A DNA stretch of 42,675 nucleotides from Mycobacteriaceae bacterium (GTDB lineage: Bacteria; Actinomycetota; Actinomycetes; Mycobacteriales; Mycobacteriaceae), in assembly GCA_019245755.1 (NCBI GenBank), contig JAFARC010000069.1, forward strand, positions 1 to 42,675, given 5' to 3'. Position numbers and translations under genes: made by a program. Positions 1-9,396 of this stretch are shown here, in pieces. Within the stretch, counting starts at the first letter, position 1, and every line of letters begins with the position of its first letter. The notes beneath the pieces are model-generated. The model worked only from the letters and a program-made list of their open reading frames with translations. It was not told where the DNA came from and ran no database searches.

Positions 1-1143
1 GAGCGGGTGATCGGGTCGTGGCAGGCCGGCGAACCGGATGCCGCTTTCGCCCATTTCGGGCGCCGATTCGACGACCTGTGCACCGAGGTCGATCTGCTGG
101 AGCGCAGGTTGACGTCGGGAACCGGCGACCCGCGAAAGATCAAGAGCACCGCCGCCGGGTTGGCCGAGGGGCTGGCGACGGCCGCGGTGCTCGGCGACGT
201 CGACGCGCTCGCGGCGCGGCTGGTGACCATCAGCGACCACGCCGAGGCCACCGCGCAGGCGGAGAAGGCCCGCCGCGAGGAGCGCCGGGCCGAACAGATC
301 GCCCGCAAGGAGGCACTGGCCGCCGAGGCCGAGGACCTGGCCGCCAACTCGACGCAGTGGAAGGCCGCCGGCGACCGGCTGCGCGCCATCCTCGAGGAGT
401 GGCGCACCATCTCGGGTGTCGACCGCAAGACCGACGACGCGCTGTGGAAGCGATATTCGGCGGCGCGGGAGGCGTTCAACCGCCGCCGCGGCTCGCACTT
501 CGCCGAACTGGATCGCGAACGGGTCGGCGCCCGCGAGGCCAAGGAGCGCCTGTGCGCGCACGCCGAGGAGCTGGCCGATTCGACCGACTGGGGCGCGACC
601 GCCGCAGCGTTCCGCGAGTTGCTGGCCGAATGGAAGGCCACCGGGCGGGCGGCCAGGGAAGCCGACGACGCGCTGTGGCACCGGTTCAAGGCGGCGCAGG
701 ACAAGTTCTTCGCGGCCCGCAACGCCGCCAGCGCCGAACGCGACGCCGAGCTCACGGCCAACGCCGAAGCGAAGGAAAAACTGCTGGCCCAGGCCGAGAA
801 GCTGGACACCAGCGACCCGGACGCGGCCCGCTCGGCGCTGCGGTCGATCGCCGAGAAGTGGGAAGCGATCGGCCGGGTGCCGCGGGAACGGACCGCCGAT
901 TTGGAACGCCGCCTGCGCGCGGTCGAAAAAAAGGTGCGCGACGCGGGCGAGTCGGGGTGGACCGACCCGCAGGCCGAAGCGCGCGCCGAGCAGTTCCGGG
1001 CCCGCGCCGAGCAGTTCGAGCGGCAGGCGCAGAAGGCGCTGGCCGCCGGGCGCACCGCCGACGCCGAAACGGCACAGGCCAATGCGCGGCAGTGGCGGCA
1101 GTGGGCGGAGGCCGCCGCCGACGCGCTGGGCAGGAAGCGTTAG
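1..1143 (+). CDS. DUF349 repeat protein, 5' end outside window
   Basis: The reading frame is open from base 1, so the true start lies upstream; 380 residues are visible. The protein is rich in Ala, Arg and Glu and mostly helical. It carries at least two full DUF349 repeats and a third partial one, recognisable by W-K-x-x-G/A and DDALW-x-R/K-F/Y patterns around residues 120-170, 195-245 and 280-310. DUF349 proteins are cytoplasmic, coiled-coil-like and poorly characterised. This matches Rv2731 of M. tuberculosis (about 450 residues), so roughly 70 N-terminal residues would be missing. It converges on the next gene with a 4-base tail overlap. The family call is firm; the function is unknown. 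Confidence 0.85.
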   Translation, partial: ERVIGSWQAGEPDAAFAHFGRRFDDLCTEVDLLERRLTSGTGDPRKIKSTAAGLAEGLATAAVLGDVDALAARLVTISDHAEATAQAEKARREERRAEQIARKEALAAEAEDLAANSTQWKAAGDRLRAILEEWRTISGVDRKTDDALWKRYSAAREAFNRRRGSHFAELDRERVGAREAKERLCAHAEELADSTDWGATAAAFRELLAEWKATGRAAREADDALWHRFKAAQDKFFAARNAASAERDAELTANAEAKEKLLAQAEKLDTSDPDAARSALRSIAEKWEAIGRVPRERTADLERRLRAVEKKVRDAGESGWTDPQAEARAEQFRARAEQFERQAQKALAAGRTADAETAQANARQWRQWAEAAADALGRKR

Positions 1144-1721
1144 GGCTGATCGCCGTCGTCGTCGTCGAGGCTCTCCAGGAAGCCTTTGGCCTGGCGTTCG
1201 GCGGCGGCGCGGCGGCGTTGCTCCTCGGCGGCCAGGTGAACCGCGGTGCGCGACCACACCACCCGCGCCCAGTGGAACGTCAGGACCATCACCGTCACCC
1301 AGGCAAGCACCAGGCCGATTCCGGGCCCCGGGTGTCCCGCGCCGGCGGTCTGGCGCGACCACACCGCCAGCAGACCGGCCGGGATGGCCAGCGCCGAGCC
1401 GGCCAGCGCGACCCAGGCCAGCACCCAGCGGCGCGTCAGCAGCGCCAGTATCGAGAAGCCGACGCCAAACACCAGGGCCAGCCAGGTGAACACCCGCGAC
1501 GGAAGCGCGATCGCGACGTGGGCCGCCGCGGGCCCGCCGATCAGCGCGTCCCATCCCCTGGCGCCGCCGGTGTGCGGCAGCGCGAACGACCCGATGAGCA
1601 CGAACACGAGGATCGCGACGACCAGAGCCCTGGGGCCGGGATCGATCTCACCGGCCACGCGTTTCTCGGCGGCGTCGATGTCCCGCCGGAACGCGTCGAA
1701 GTCGTCGTTGCGCCCGGTCAC
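1140..1721 (-). CDS. Four-helix membrane protein (Rv2732c-like)
   Basis: This is a 193-residue protein with a charged N-terminus (residues 1-30), four hydrophobic segments (about 31-49, 77-96, 99-121 and 133-151) and an acidic/basic cytoplasmic tail ending in a run of Asp. The GTG start at 1721 overlaps the miaB stop as GTGA, so it is probably translated by coupling from miaB. The longer open frame upstream lies inside miaB in another frame and is not part of this gene. Synteny matches Rv2732c, a conserved membrane protein of unknown role. No catalytic motif was recognised. Confidence 0.82.
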   Translation of the reverse strand: MTGRNDDFDAFRRDIDAAEKRVAGEIDPGPRALVVAILVFVLIGSFALPHTGGARGWDALIGGPAAAHVAIALPSRVFTWLALVFGVGFSILALLTRRWVLAWVALAGSALAIPAGLLAVWSRQTAGAGHPGPGIGLVLAWVTVMVLTFHWARVVWSRTAVHLAAEEQRRRAAAERQAKGFLESLDDDDGDQP

Positions 1722-3193
1722 GTCGGCACCCCGATCCGGGGCATGCCCAGCCCCACCCCGGTGGGGCCGAGGCCTGCCTGGTCGGCGTCGCCGGCGCGGG
1801 TGCGGCGGTGGCTGAGTAACGGGCCGTCGGCGATCAGGTGGTGCGGCGCGGCGGCGGTGATCCTGGTGGTGATGACGTCGCCCGGGCGAACCGGTTCGGT
1901 CGGGGTGAAATGCACCAGCCTGCCGTCGCGGGCGCGCCCGCTCATCCGGGCGGTGCGGTCGTCTTTGCGGCCCTCCCCCGCCGCCACCAGCACCTCGACC
2001 GTGGATCCCAGCAGAGTGTGGTTCTGCAGCAGGGAGATTCGCTCCTGCAGTTGCAGCAGGCGCTGGTAGCGTTCCTGCACCACGGCTTTGGGCAGTTGGG
2101 CGGGCATCTGGGCGGCGGGCGTGCCGGGCCGCTTGGAGTACTGAAACGTGAACGCCGCCGAGAAGCGGGCCCGTTCGACGACGTCCAGCGTGGCCGCGAA
2201 GTCGTCCTCGGTTTCCCCGGGGAAGCCGACGATCAGGTCGGTGGTGATGGCGGCCTGCGGCATCGCGGCGCGCACCTTCTCGATGATGCCGAGGTAGCGC
2301 TCGGCGCGGTAGGAGCGGCGCATCGCCCGCAACACCCGGTCCGAGCCCGACTGCAGCGGCATGTGCAGGGCCGGGCACACGTTGGGCGTCTCGGCCATCG
2401 CGTCGATGACGTCGTCGGTGAACTCGGCGGGGTGCGGAGAGGTGAACCGCACCCGCTCCAGCCCGTCGATGCGGCCGCAGGCGCGCAGCAGCTGCGCGAA
2501 CGCGCCCCGGTCGCGGGGCAGTCGCGGATCGGCGAACGACACGCCGTAGGCGTTGACGTTCTGGCCGAGCAGCGTGACCTCGAGCACACCGTGATCAACC
2601 AGCGACCGCACCTCGGCCAGGATGTCGCCCGGGCTGCGGTCGACCTCCTTCCCGCGCAGCGACGGCACGATGCAGAACGTGCAGGCGTTGTTGCAGCCGA
2701 CCGAGATGGAAACCCACGCAGCGTAGGCCGATTCGCGGGCGGCCGGCAGCGCGGACGGGAATTCCTGCAGGGCTTCGGCGATTTCGACCTGGGCTTCGCG
2801 GTTGTGGCGGGCCCGTTCCAGCAGCAGCGGCAGCGACCCGATGTTGTGGGTGCCGAACACGACGTCGACCCAGGGCGCCTTGGACAGCACCGCGTCGCGG
2901 TCCTTCTGGGCCAGACAGCCGCCGACGGCGATCTGCATGCCCGGATCGCGGTGCTTGCGCGGCGCCAGGTGACTGAGGTTGCCGTAGAGCTTGTTGTCGG
3001 CGTTCTCCCGGACCGCGCAGGTGTTGAAGACCACCACGTCGGCGTCGCAGCCGGCGGGCGCCTTGCGGTAGCCCGCCGCCTCCAGCAGCCCGGCCAGCCG
3101 CTCGGAGTCGTGCACGTTCATCTGGCAGCCGTACGTGCGGACCTGATAGGTCCGCCGGCGCTCAGATGTGGCAGCCCCAGCCGTCCCGGTCAC
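1718..3193 (-). CDS. miaB: tRNA-2-methylthio-N6-dimethylallyladenosine synthase MiaB
   Basis: MiaB is a radical-SAM enzyme that adds a methylthio group to i6A37 of tRNAs. The N-terminal MTTase domain has the three cluster cysteines in YGCQMN (C23), FNTCAVREN (C59) and GGCLAQ (C93). The radical-SAM CxxxCxxC motif follows as CNNACTFC (C167, C171, C174). A C-terminal TRAM domain occupies about residues 375-460. I chose the GTG at 3193 (491 residues) because a TACGAT -10 hexamer ends 6 bases before it. An in-frame GTG at 3214 would add 7 residues but would lie upstream of that promoter. It is followed by the membrane gene through a GTGA overlap. Identification is firm. Confidence 0.95.
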   Translation of the reverse strand: MTGTAGAATSERRRTYQVRTYGCQMNVHDSERLAGLLEAAGYRKAPAGCDADVVVFNTCAVRENADNKLYGNLSHLAPRKHRDPGMQIAVGGCLAQKDRDAVLSKAPWVDVVFGTHNIGSLPLLLERARHNREAQVEIAEALQEFPSALPAARESAYAAWVSISVGCNNACTFCIVPSLRGKEVDRSPGDILAEVRSLVDHGVLEVTLLGQNVNAYGVSFADPRLPRDRGAFAQLLRACGRIDGLERVRFTSPHPAEFTDDVIDAMAETPNVCPALHMPLQSGSDRVLRAMRRSYRAERYLGIIEKVRAAMPQAAITTDLIVGFPGETEDDFAATLDVVERARFSAAFTFQYSKRPGTPAAQMPAQLPKAVVQERYQRLLQLQERISLLQNHTLLGSTVEVLVAAGEGRKDDRTARMSGRARDGRLVHFTPTEPVRPGDVITTRITAAAPHHLIADGPLLSHRRTRAGDADQAGLGPTGVGLGMPRIGVPT

Positions 3194-3199
3194 GTGCCC

Positions 3200-3205
3200 A
3201 TCGTA
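3200..3205 (-). promoter_or_regulatory. miaB -10 element, predicted leaderless start
   Basis: TACGAT matches TANNNT and ends 6 bases before the GTG at 3193, so transcription is predicted to begin at the start codon. No convincing -35 was seen. This is an inference from spacing. Confidence 0.55.
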
Positions 3206-3748
3206 CGTATGCACCGGTGGGCGACCCCGTCAGCGTCGGGGCCTCAGGTGCGGCGGCGCTCCAATTCCAGCGCCAGCTCGGTGCTGACCGTGTCGAAGGC
3301 CATCGTCGGGCTGTATCCACGCCGCGCCAGCATGCCGACGAGACGACGGGCCACCTTGGCTTCGTCGCCGTCGAGGTTTTCGCGCCGCAGCCGTTTGCGC
3401 ACCAGCTCGACCGCCCTGTCGCGATCGGCCGCGGCGTCGATGCCGTCGAGCGCCGCGCTGATCACGTCGTCGTGGACACCTTTGGTCCGCAGCTCGGCGG
3501 CCAGCGCACGCCTGCCCTTCCCCGCGCCGGCATGTCGAGACCGCACCCACTGCTCGGCGAAGTCGGCGTCGTCGACCAGGCCGACCGCTGCGAGGCGGTC
3601 GAGCACCCGGTCGGTCAGGTCGTCGGGATAGCCCCGCTGGGCCAGCTGGCCGGCGAGCTCGGCACGGGTGCGGGCGCGCGCGGTGAGCAGGCGCAGGCAC
3701 AGGGCCTTGGCCTGCTCCTCGCGGGATTCCCAGCGGGCCGCTGGACCG

Positions 3749-4789
<1,041 letters not shown>

Positions 4790-4846
4790 GAGTGGTGCCT
4801 CTCCCAGTAGTCGTGTCCGGTGATCGGTGTCGATCAGTTGGTCGTG

Positions 4847-4869
4847 ACGCTAGAGGCAGGCACCGACAA
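4847..4869 (-). promoter_or_regulatory. recA P1, RecA-NDp (PafBC-type) promoter
   Basis: On the minus strand TTGTCGGTG (4869-4861), 8 bases, then TAGCGT (4852-4847) fit exactly the motif TTGTCRGTG-N8-TANNNT known for LexA-independent DNA-damage promoters in mycobacteria, which the WYL-domain activator PafBC controls. The hexamer ends 57 bases before the recA ATG. Confidence 0.85.
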
Positions 4870-4912
4870 GTCGGCCTGACCAGCATCTCGCCGTCGAACA
4901 CTGACCACCCTA

Positions 4913-4928
4913 GCGAACGTGTGTTCGA
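4913..4928 (-). promoter_or_regulatory. LexA (SOS) box upstream of recA
   Basis: On the minus strand TCGAAC-ACAC-GTTCGC is 15 of 16 bases like the mycobacterial SOS box TCGAAC-N4-GTTCGA, with a perfect CGAAC/GTTCG dyad. It lies about 125 bases before recA and beyond the P1 promoter, the arrangement known for mycobacterial recA. It should repress the second, LexA-dependent promoter. Confidence 0.85.
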
Positions 4929-4954
4929 GGGCAAGCGGACACGCCGGGCGCGTG

Positions 4955-5149
4955 TCACCACTGATCGCGGGGGACGTCGAAGTCGGCGCACAGCGCCCGC
5001 CAGACATCACGCGGGTCGACGCCGTCCTCGATCGCCTGCGCGGCCGTGCGGCCGCCAAGGCCGGTCAGCACGTGGTCGACCAGCACCGAGCCGCCGCGGA
5101 CCGGACCGAACCGGCCCTCGACGAGCTCATGGAATTCGGTCAACCGCAC
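4955..5149 (-). CDS. DUF3046 protein
   Basis: This small acidic protein has 64 residues and matches the DUF3046 pattern: MRLTEFHELVEGRFG at the start, a DHVL-x-x-LGGRTAAQAI centre and a DP-R-x-VW-x-LC ending. Family members are conserved in actinobacteria next to recA, and no function is established. The start is a GTG at 5149, preceded at 6 bases by a TAGCGT hexamer, so the gene probably has its own leaderless promoter although it sits 9 bases after the glycosyltransferase stop. It corresponds to Rv2738c. A role in DNA repair is suggested only by neighbourhood. Confidence 0.85.
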   Translation of the reverse strand: MRLTEFHELVEGRFGPVRGGSVLVDHVLTGLGGRTAAQAIEDGVDPRDVWRALCADFDVPRDQW

Positions 5150-5155
5150 GCTTTC

Positions 5156-5161
5156 ACGCTA
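5156..5161 (-). promoter_or_regulatory. DUF3046 gene -10 element overlapping upstream stop codon
   Basis: TAGCGT ends 6 bases before the GTG at 5149. Its first three bases, TAG at 5161-5159, are also the stop codon of the upstream glycosyltransferase gene. Confidence 0.55.
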
Positions 5162-6331
5162 CCGGGCCCCGGCCAGCGCCTCCTGGCACACGCGTACCGG
5201 ATCGGCGACCCCGGCGACGCTCGCCCCGGCCCGGCGCGCGGCGTCGCGGTAGCGCGGCGAGACCAGCACATCGCCGACCGCCGCCACCAGCGCCGCGGCC
5301 GTCAGCGGCCGGACCAGCCGCGCGCTGCCTTGCCGGACAACACGATTGGCCATCTCCCACTGGTCGCCGCCGCCGGGCACCACCACCAGCGGCACACCGG
5401 CCAGCAGCGTCTTGGCCACCATGCCGTGACCGCCGCCGCAGACCACCACGTCGGCGTGGGCGATCAGTTCATCCTGCCGACCCAACCCCGCGACCGCCCA
5501 CGGCGGCACCGTGGGCTCCCGACCGGCCAGCCGCGACAGCACCACCCGGGCGCCGGCCGGCAACGTCTCACCCGGCACCAGGCAGTCCAGTGCGACCTGC
5601 GCCAAGCCCGGCGCGCCCGTCAACGCCGTCGACGGTGCCACCACCACCACGGGACCTTCCCCGGGCGGAATCTGCAGCACCGCGTCGGTCGGCTCGAAAT
5701 GCAGCGGCCCGACCACCACCGCCTCGGCCGGCCAGTCCGGTCGGGGCACCTCCAGGGCCGGCAGCGTGGCGATCAGCCGCCGCAGCGGGTCGGCGCCGTG
5801 GGCGGGCAGCCCGATCCCCACCCGCGCCTGCGCGCGCTGGCGCTGCCCCACCCGCAGCGAGCGCGCGGTCAGCGCCCGCATCACCGCGTCGCGCAGCCGC
5901 CCCGGCACACCGACGCCGGGCGCGAGCCCGCTGCCCACCGGCGGCAATCCCTTCGACGGTAGATACAGCGGATGCGGATCCAGCTCGACCCACGGCACGC
6001 CCAGCAGCTCGGCCGCCAGCGCGCCGCACGCGGTGATCACGTCGGAGACGATCAGATCCGGCGCCAACCGGCGCAGCCGCGGCGCGTTGAGCACCGCCAT
6101 CCGGGCCGCGCGTCGGTGGATCTTGGCGCCGGCGTCGCTGTCGTCGTCGGCCGGGGTCGGATCGAGCCCGTCGAGTTCGACGGCGTCCAGCCCGGCGGCC
6201 CGCGCGGTGCCGAGCCACTGCACACCGGTCAACAGCGTGGGCCGATGACCGGCGGCCAGAAACTGCTGGCACAGCGCGATCGCCGGAAACGAGTGTCCGG
6301 GGTCTGGTCCGGCGACAATGGCTACCTTCAT
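5159..6331 (-). CDS. GT-B glycosyltransferase, UGT/MGT-like
   Basis: This is a 390-residue protein with a GT-B fold. The N-terminal acceptor domain opens with strand 1 and a glycine/His loop (VAIVAGPDPGHSFPA). The C-terminal nucleotide-sugar domain holds the UDP-glycosyltransferase-like signature around residues 297-325 (ADVVVCGGGHGM, then GVPLVVVPGGGDQ). It should transfer a sugar from a nucleotide donor to a small or lipid acceptor; neither substrate can be read from the sequence. I chose the ATG at 6331 because strand 1 begins there. An ATG at 6349, with a weak GGTAGG behind it, would add 6 residues. It matches Rv2739c, annotated as an Ala-rich transferase. It is divergent from ephG. Confidence 0.82.
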   Translation of the reverse strand: MKVAIVAGPDPGHSFPAIALCQQFLAAGHRPTLLTGVQWLGTARAAGLDAVELDGLDPTPADDDSDAGAKIHRRAARMAVLNAPRLRRLAPDLIVSDVITACGALAAELLGVPWVELDPHPLYLPSKGLPPVGSGLAPGVGVPGRLRDAVMRALTARSLRVGQRQRAQARVGIGLPAHGADPLRRLIATLPALEVPRPDWPAEAVVVGPLHFEPTDAVLQIPPGEGPVVVVAPSTALTGAPGLAQVALDCLVPGETLPAGARVVLSRLAGREPTVPPWAVAGLGRQDELIAHADVVVCGGGHGMVAKTLLAGVPLVVVPGGGDQWEMANRVVRQGSARLVRPLTAAALVAAVGDVLVSPRYRDAARRAGASVAGVADPVRVCQEALAGAR

Positions 6332-6374
6332 GGGGACACCCGCATGCACCTACCGTGCCACAGCCACATCGCAC

Positions 6375-6380
6375 TACGCT
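6375..6380 (+). promoter_or_regulatory. ephG -10 element, predicted leaderless start
   Basis: TACGCT ends 7 bases before the ATG at 6388, placing the transcription start on the A of the start codon. Confidence 0.55.
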
Positions 6381-6387
6381 GTCGGCC

Positions 6388-6837
6388 ATGACCGAGCAAC
6401 TGCCAGACCAAACCGCCGCCGCGGGCACGCCGACCCAGATCGTCGAAGGCTTCCTGTACGCGTTGCGCGACGAGAACTACGACGCCATGCTGGCCGCCCT
6501 CGACGACGACGTGGTCTATCAGAATGTCGGGCTGCCGACCATCCGCGGTGGCCACCGCACGGTGAGCGTGCTGCGGCGCGGCCTGAAGCCCGCGCGCGCG
6601 GGCTTCGACGTCAAGATCCACCGCATCGCGTCCGAGGGAACCGCGGTGCTCACCGAACGCACCGACGTGATCCTATACGGGCCATTGCGTATCCAGTTTT
6701 GGGTGTGCGGGGTGTTCGAGGTGCGCGACGGGCGAATCACCCTGTGGCGCGACTACTTCGACCTCCTCGACATTGTCAAGGCGACGATGCGCGGCCTGAT
6801 CGGGATCGCGGTGCCGTCGCTGCGCGCCGGATTCTAG
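6388..6837 (+). CDS. ephG: Limonene-1,2-epoxide hydrolase family protein EphG
   Basis: This 149-residue alpha+beta (NTF2-like) protein belongs to the limonene epoxide hydrolase family, which opens epoxides by general acid/base catalysis without a covalent intermediate. The expected active-site set is present: Y44 and N46 (DDVVYQNVG), R91 and D93 (ERTDV) and D122 (WRDYFD), with spacing close to the Rhodococcus enzyme. The M. tuberculosis counterpart, Rv2740, acts on lipid and sterol-like epoxides; the natural substrate here is unknown. The start at 6388 is supported by a -10 hexamer 7 bases upstream. It converges on pspM with a 4-base tail overlap. Confidence 0.92.
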   Translation: MTEQLPDQTAAAGTPTQIVEGFLYALRDENYDAMLAALDDDVVYQNVGLPTIRGGHRTVSVLRRGLKPARAGFDVKIHRIASEGTAVLTERTDVILYGPLRIQFWVCGVFEVRDGRITLWRDYFDLLDIVKATMRGLIGIAVPSLRAGF

Positions 6838-7628
6838 GGGCGACTCAGCTCGTCGAACGCCTGCGCCCAGCCGATCAGCCGGTCGGTGGCGTCGATCAGT
6901 TCGTCGCGGTAGCGCTGCGCCCACGTCGGCGACACCGACCCGTTGCTCGCCGAGGACACCAATTGCGCCGCGGCGCCCACCATGTCGTGGTACTGCTGCA
7001 CCCCACGGTTGAGCTGCGCGGCAAACGCGTCGATGGTCGGTTGCAGCGAGGCCCGCGACGCCGGGCTGGACGCCACCGCCCGTTCCATCGACACGACATC
7101 GGCGGCGGTGGCCGAGATCGTCGCGGCCACCGAGTTCGCGGTGCGGGCCAGCTCGGCGATCTCATCCGCGGGCAACAGCCGGCCGCGTTCGGCGACACCC
7201 AGCAGCGAGAACATCCCGCGTTCCGCGGTGCCCAGCGCGACCATCGCGCCCCGGGCCGCCGAGCCCAGCGGCGGCAGCCGCCGCGCGGCACCCGGGCGCG
7301 GCGCCGGCAACGGTTCGGCCCTCAGCCAGCGATACCGCAGCAACAACAGCGTGGCCGGCACGGCCGCGCCCACCGCGACGGCGCCCGGGATCGGCAGCGC
7401 CCACCACGGCGTGCTCCACGACGCCAGCAACAGCGTCACCAGCACCCAGAACACGCACGAAACCGCAAAGAACAGGCCCAGCCGCAGCGCCCATCTGCGC
7501 TTGCGCAGCAGGCGCGCGCGCGGGTCGGCGGCGGCGTTGAGTTTCTGCGCCGTCAGCTCGGCGAACTCGCCGGCGGTGTCCATGCTGCGCTGCAGCACCG
7601 AACGCCACCGTCGCGCGCCGACAACCAT
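6834..7628 (-). CDS. pspM: Psp-system membrane protein PspM
   Basis: This 264-residue protein has a basic N-terminal segment (residues 36-48), two membrane helices at about 49-69 and 76-97, and a long Ala-rich helical cytoplasmic domain. It is the third gene after clgR and pspA, 9 bases from the pspA stop. By position and topology it is the Rv2743c (PspM) counterpart, which tethers PspA to the membrane during envelope stress. The operon ends here: the fourth M. tuberculosis gene (Rv2742c, pspN) is absent, and the convergent ephG overlaps its stop. Assignment rests on synteny and topology more than on motifs. Confidence 0.88.
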   Translation of the reverse strand: MVVGARRWRSVLQRSMDTAGEFAELTAQKLNAAADPRARLLRKRRWALRLGLFFAVSCVFWVLVTLLLASWSTPWWALPIPGAVAVGAAVPATLLLLRYRWLRAEPLPAPRPGAARRLPPLGSAARGAMVALGTAERGMFSLLGVAERGRLLPADEIAELARTANSVAATISATAADVVSMERAVASSPASRASLQPTIDAFAAQLNRGVQQYHDMVGAAAQLVSSASNGSVSPTWAQRYRDELIDATDRLIGWAQAFDELSRP

Positions 7629-7637
7629 TCGCCCGAC

Positions 7638-8444
7638 CTACTGCTGGAGCGGGTTCTGCCGCGCGGGTTCGACAGCCGGGGCGGCCGGCGCCGCGGTAGC
7701 CGCGCCGCCGGAGGGCAGCGCCTCGCCACGCATCGACGCGCGGATCTGCTCGAGCCGCGAATGACCGGCCATCTGCACGCTGGCCTGCTGCACCTCGAGC
7801 ATTCGGCCCTGCACCGAATTCTGCGCCAATTCCGCCGCACCCAGCGCGCTGGCGTAGCGGCGCTCGATCTTGTCGCGCACCTCGTCGAGGCTGGGGGTGT
7901 TGCCCGGGGCGGCGAGCTCGCTCATCGACCGCAGCGACGCGCTGACCTGCTCCTGCATCTTGGCCTGCTCGAGCTGGCTGAGCAGCTTGGTGCGCTCGGC
8001 GATCTTCTGCTGCAGCACCATCGCGTTCTGCTCGACGGCCTTTTTGGCCTGCGCCGCCGCCTGCAGCGCCTGGTCGTGCAGGCCCTTGAGGTCTTCGACG
8101 CTCTGCTCGGCGGTCACCAGCTGCGCGGCGAACGCCTCGGCGGCGTTGTTGTATTCGGTTGCCTTCGCCGCGTCACCGGCCGCGGTCGCCTGGTCGGCCA
8201 AAGTCACCGCCTGGCGCACGTTGACCTGCAGCTTCTCCACGTCCGCGAGCTGGCGGTTAAGCCGCATCTCCAGCTGGCGCTGGTTGCCGATGACCTGAGC
8301 AGCCTGCTGCGTCAACGCCTGGTGCTGGCGCTGGGCCTCCTCGATGGCCTGCTGTATCTGCACCTTCGGATCGGCGTATTCGTCGACTTTGGCGCTGAAC
8401 AGCGCCATCATGTATTTCCACGCCTTGACGAACGGATTAGCCAT
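7638..8444 (-). CDS. pspA: PspA/IM30 family envelope-stress protein (35 kDa antigen)
   Basis: The protein has 268 residues and is almost entirely coiled coil from about 20 to 220, the PspA/IM30/ESCRT-III-like fold. The opening [19 protein letters not shown] is an amphipathic membrane-binding helix, followed by [16 protein letters not shown]. The tail (about 225-268) is Ala/Pro-rich. PspA oligomers bind and stabilise damaged inner membrane and in mycobacteria also restrain ClgR. It matches Rv2744c. A GGAG ribosome-binding site lies about 9 bases before the ATG. It is 59 bases downstream of clgR and 9 bases upstream of pspM, in one operon. Confidence 0.95.
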   Translation of the reverse strand: MANPFVKAWKYMMALFSAKVDEYADPKVQIQQAIEEAQRQHQALTQQAAQVIGNQRQLEMRLNRQLADVEKLQVNVRQAVTLADQATAAGDAAKATEYNNAAEAFAAQLVTAEQSVEDLKGLHDQALQAAAQAKKAVEQNAMVLQQKIAERTKLLSQLEQAKMQEQVSASLRSMSELAAPGNTPSLDEVRDKIERRYASALGAAELAQNSVQGRMLEVQQASVQMAGHSRLEQIRASMRGEALPSGGAATAAPAAPAVEPARQNPLQQ

Positions 8445-8503
8445 CGATTGCTCCGTCTTCGTGTCGATGTGTAGTCGCAGCCCAATTTATCGGGTCCGGG
8501 GCG

Positions 8504-8821
8504 TCAGGCCACCGCCATCGCGGAAACGTGCGGGATGACCACCTTGGTGTCGACGTCGATGTTCGGCGCCGCGAGGTCGGTGAGCTCCTCGCATGCCAGC
8601 CGCTGCCCGGCGTCGGTGAGCACCTCCGACAGCGGAACGTCGAGCGCCCCGCAGATCGCGGTCAACAGTTCGCTGGACGCCTCCTTGCGGCCCCGCTCGA
8701 CCTCGGACAGGTAGCCCAGGCTCACCCGCGCCGAGTCGGAAACCTCGCGCAGGGTCCGCCCCTGCGATGTGCGGGCACGGCGCAGCACGTCGCCGATCAC
8801 CTCGCGCAGCAATGCCGCCAT
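8504..8821 (-). CDS. clgR: XRE-type transcription activator ClgR
   Basis: This 105-residue regulator has a Cro/C1-type helix-turn-helix at about residues 12-66 ([21 protein letters not shown], then [13 protein letters not shown]). ClgR activates clp protease genes, the psp operon and itself under envelope stress. The C-terminus ends in AMAVA, an Ala-rich tail that resembles a Clp degron and fits the known Clp-dependent turnover of ClgR. GAAGGAG lies about 8 bases before the ATG. An extracytoplasmic-sigma-type promoter is found 57-83 bases upstream. It is the first gene of clgR-pspA-pspM and matches Rv2745c. Confidence 0.95.
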   Translation of the reverse strand: MAALLREVIGDVLRRARTSQGRTLREVSDSARVSLGYLSEVERGRKEASSELLTAICGALDVPLSEVLTDAGQRLACEELTDLAAPNIDVDTKVVIPHVSAMAVA

Positions 8822-8877
8822 CGTGCACTCCTTCGACCTCGGCCATCAAACCCGGCAATCAAAACCTCTGATAGGGC

Positions 8878-8904
8878 AACGTCAGCGAACGCCGCGGGGT
8901 TCCC
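8878..8904 (-). promoter_or_regulatory. ECF (SigE-like) promoter of clgR-pspA-pspM
   Basis: On the minus strand GGGAAC (8904-8899), 17 bases, then CGTT (8881-8878) fit the GGAAC-N16/17-CGTT pattern of SigE-type promoters. SigE is known to drive clgR in M. tuberculosis. The transcript would have a 5' leader of about 50 bases. The overlapping GTTCGCTGACG may be part of a ClgR operator, but this is unproven. Confidence 0.75.
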
Positions 8905-8907
8905 GGA

Positions 8908-9396
8908 TCATCGGCCCTCCACCAACTCGCGGAGCCGGGCAAGCGCGTGGTGCGCAGCGTTAATTCGAATATCCCAACGCGACCCGGTGAGCAACAGTTC
9001 GGTGACCTCGGTACCGGTGGGTCCGGCCAGCCCGACGAACACCGTTCCGACCGGATGCCCGCCGTGCGGGTCGGGGCCGGCCACGCCGGTGATCCCGATG
9101 CCCCAGGTGGCGGCGCAGCGCTGCTGAGCGCCCACCGCCAGTGCCCTTGCCGTCGGCGCGGACACCGGCCCGACCTGGGCGAGGACCTGTCGCGGGACTC
9201 CGGCCAGCGCCATCTTGGTGTCCTCGGTGTAGGTGACGAGCCCGCCGCGCAGCACCGAACTCGCGCCGGGTACCCCGGCCAGCGCGGCCGCCAACAGCCC
9301 CCCGGTGAGCGACTCGGCGGTGGCGATGGTCTGCCGTCGCAGCGTGAGGTCGGCGACCAGCCCGCGGGCGTCATCAGTGACCAGCGGGTCGTCCAC
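8908..9396 (-). CDS. CinA C-terminal-domain protein (PncC-type nicotinamide mononucleotide deamidase)
   Basis: This 162-residue protein is a stand-alone CinA C-terminal domain. Conserved motifs are ATAESLTGG (about 25-33), the V-x-Y-x-x-x-x-K segment (VTYTEDTK) and GITGVAGPDPHGG with PVGTVFVGL (about 100-122). The family hydrolyses nicotinamide mononucleotide to the acid form for NAD salvage; the CinA name comes from competence loci. The N-terminal molybdopterin-binding-like domain of full CinA is absent, which is normal for PncC. Its start overlaps the pgsA end by 23 bases, and clgR follows. As I recall, M. tuberculosis lacks this gene here. The function is inferred from the family. Confidence 0.88.
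   Translation of the reverse strand: MDDPLVTDDARGLVADLTLRRQTIATAESLTGGLLAAALAGVPGASSVLRGGLVTYTEDTKMALAGVPRQVLAQVGPVSAPTARALAVGAQQRCAATWGIGITGVAGPDPHGGHPVGTVFVGLAGPTGTEVTELLLTGSRWDIRINAAHHALARLRELVEGR

Noticed and set aside
18..2069. 683-codon plus-strand open frame over the DUF349 and membrane genes
   Set aside because: Arg/Gly-rich shadow frame with no motif; real genes with DUF349, membrane and MiaB features occupy the same DNA.
1722..2378. N-terminal extension of the four-helix membrane protein
   Set aside because: It is out-of-frame miaB sequence; the GTG at 1721 coupled to the miaB stop is the sensible start.
6318..8474. 718-codon plus-strand open frame across ephG, pspM and pspA
   Set aside because: It runs in the wrong frame through three well-supported genes and shows no domain.
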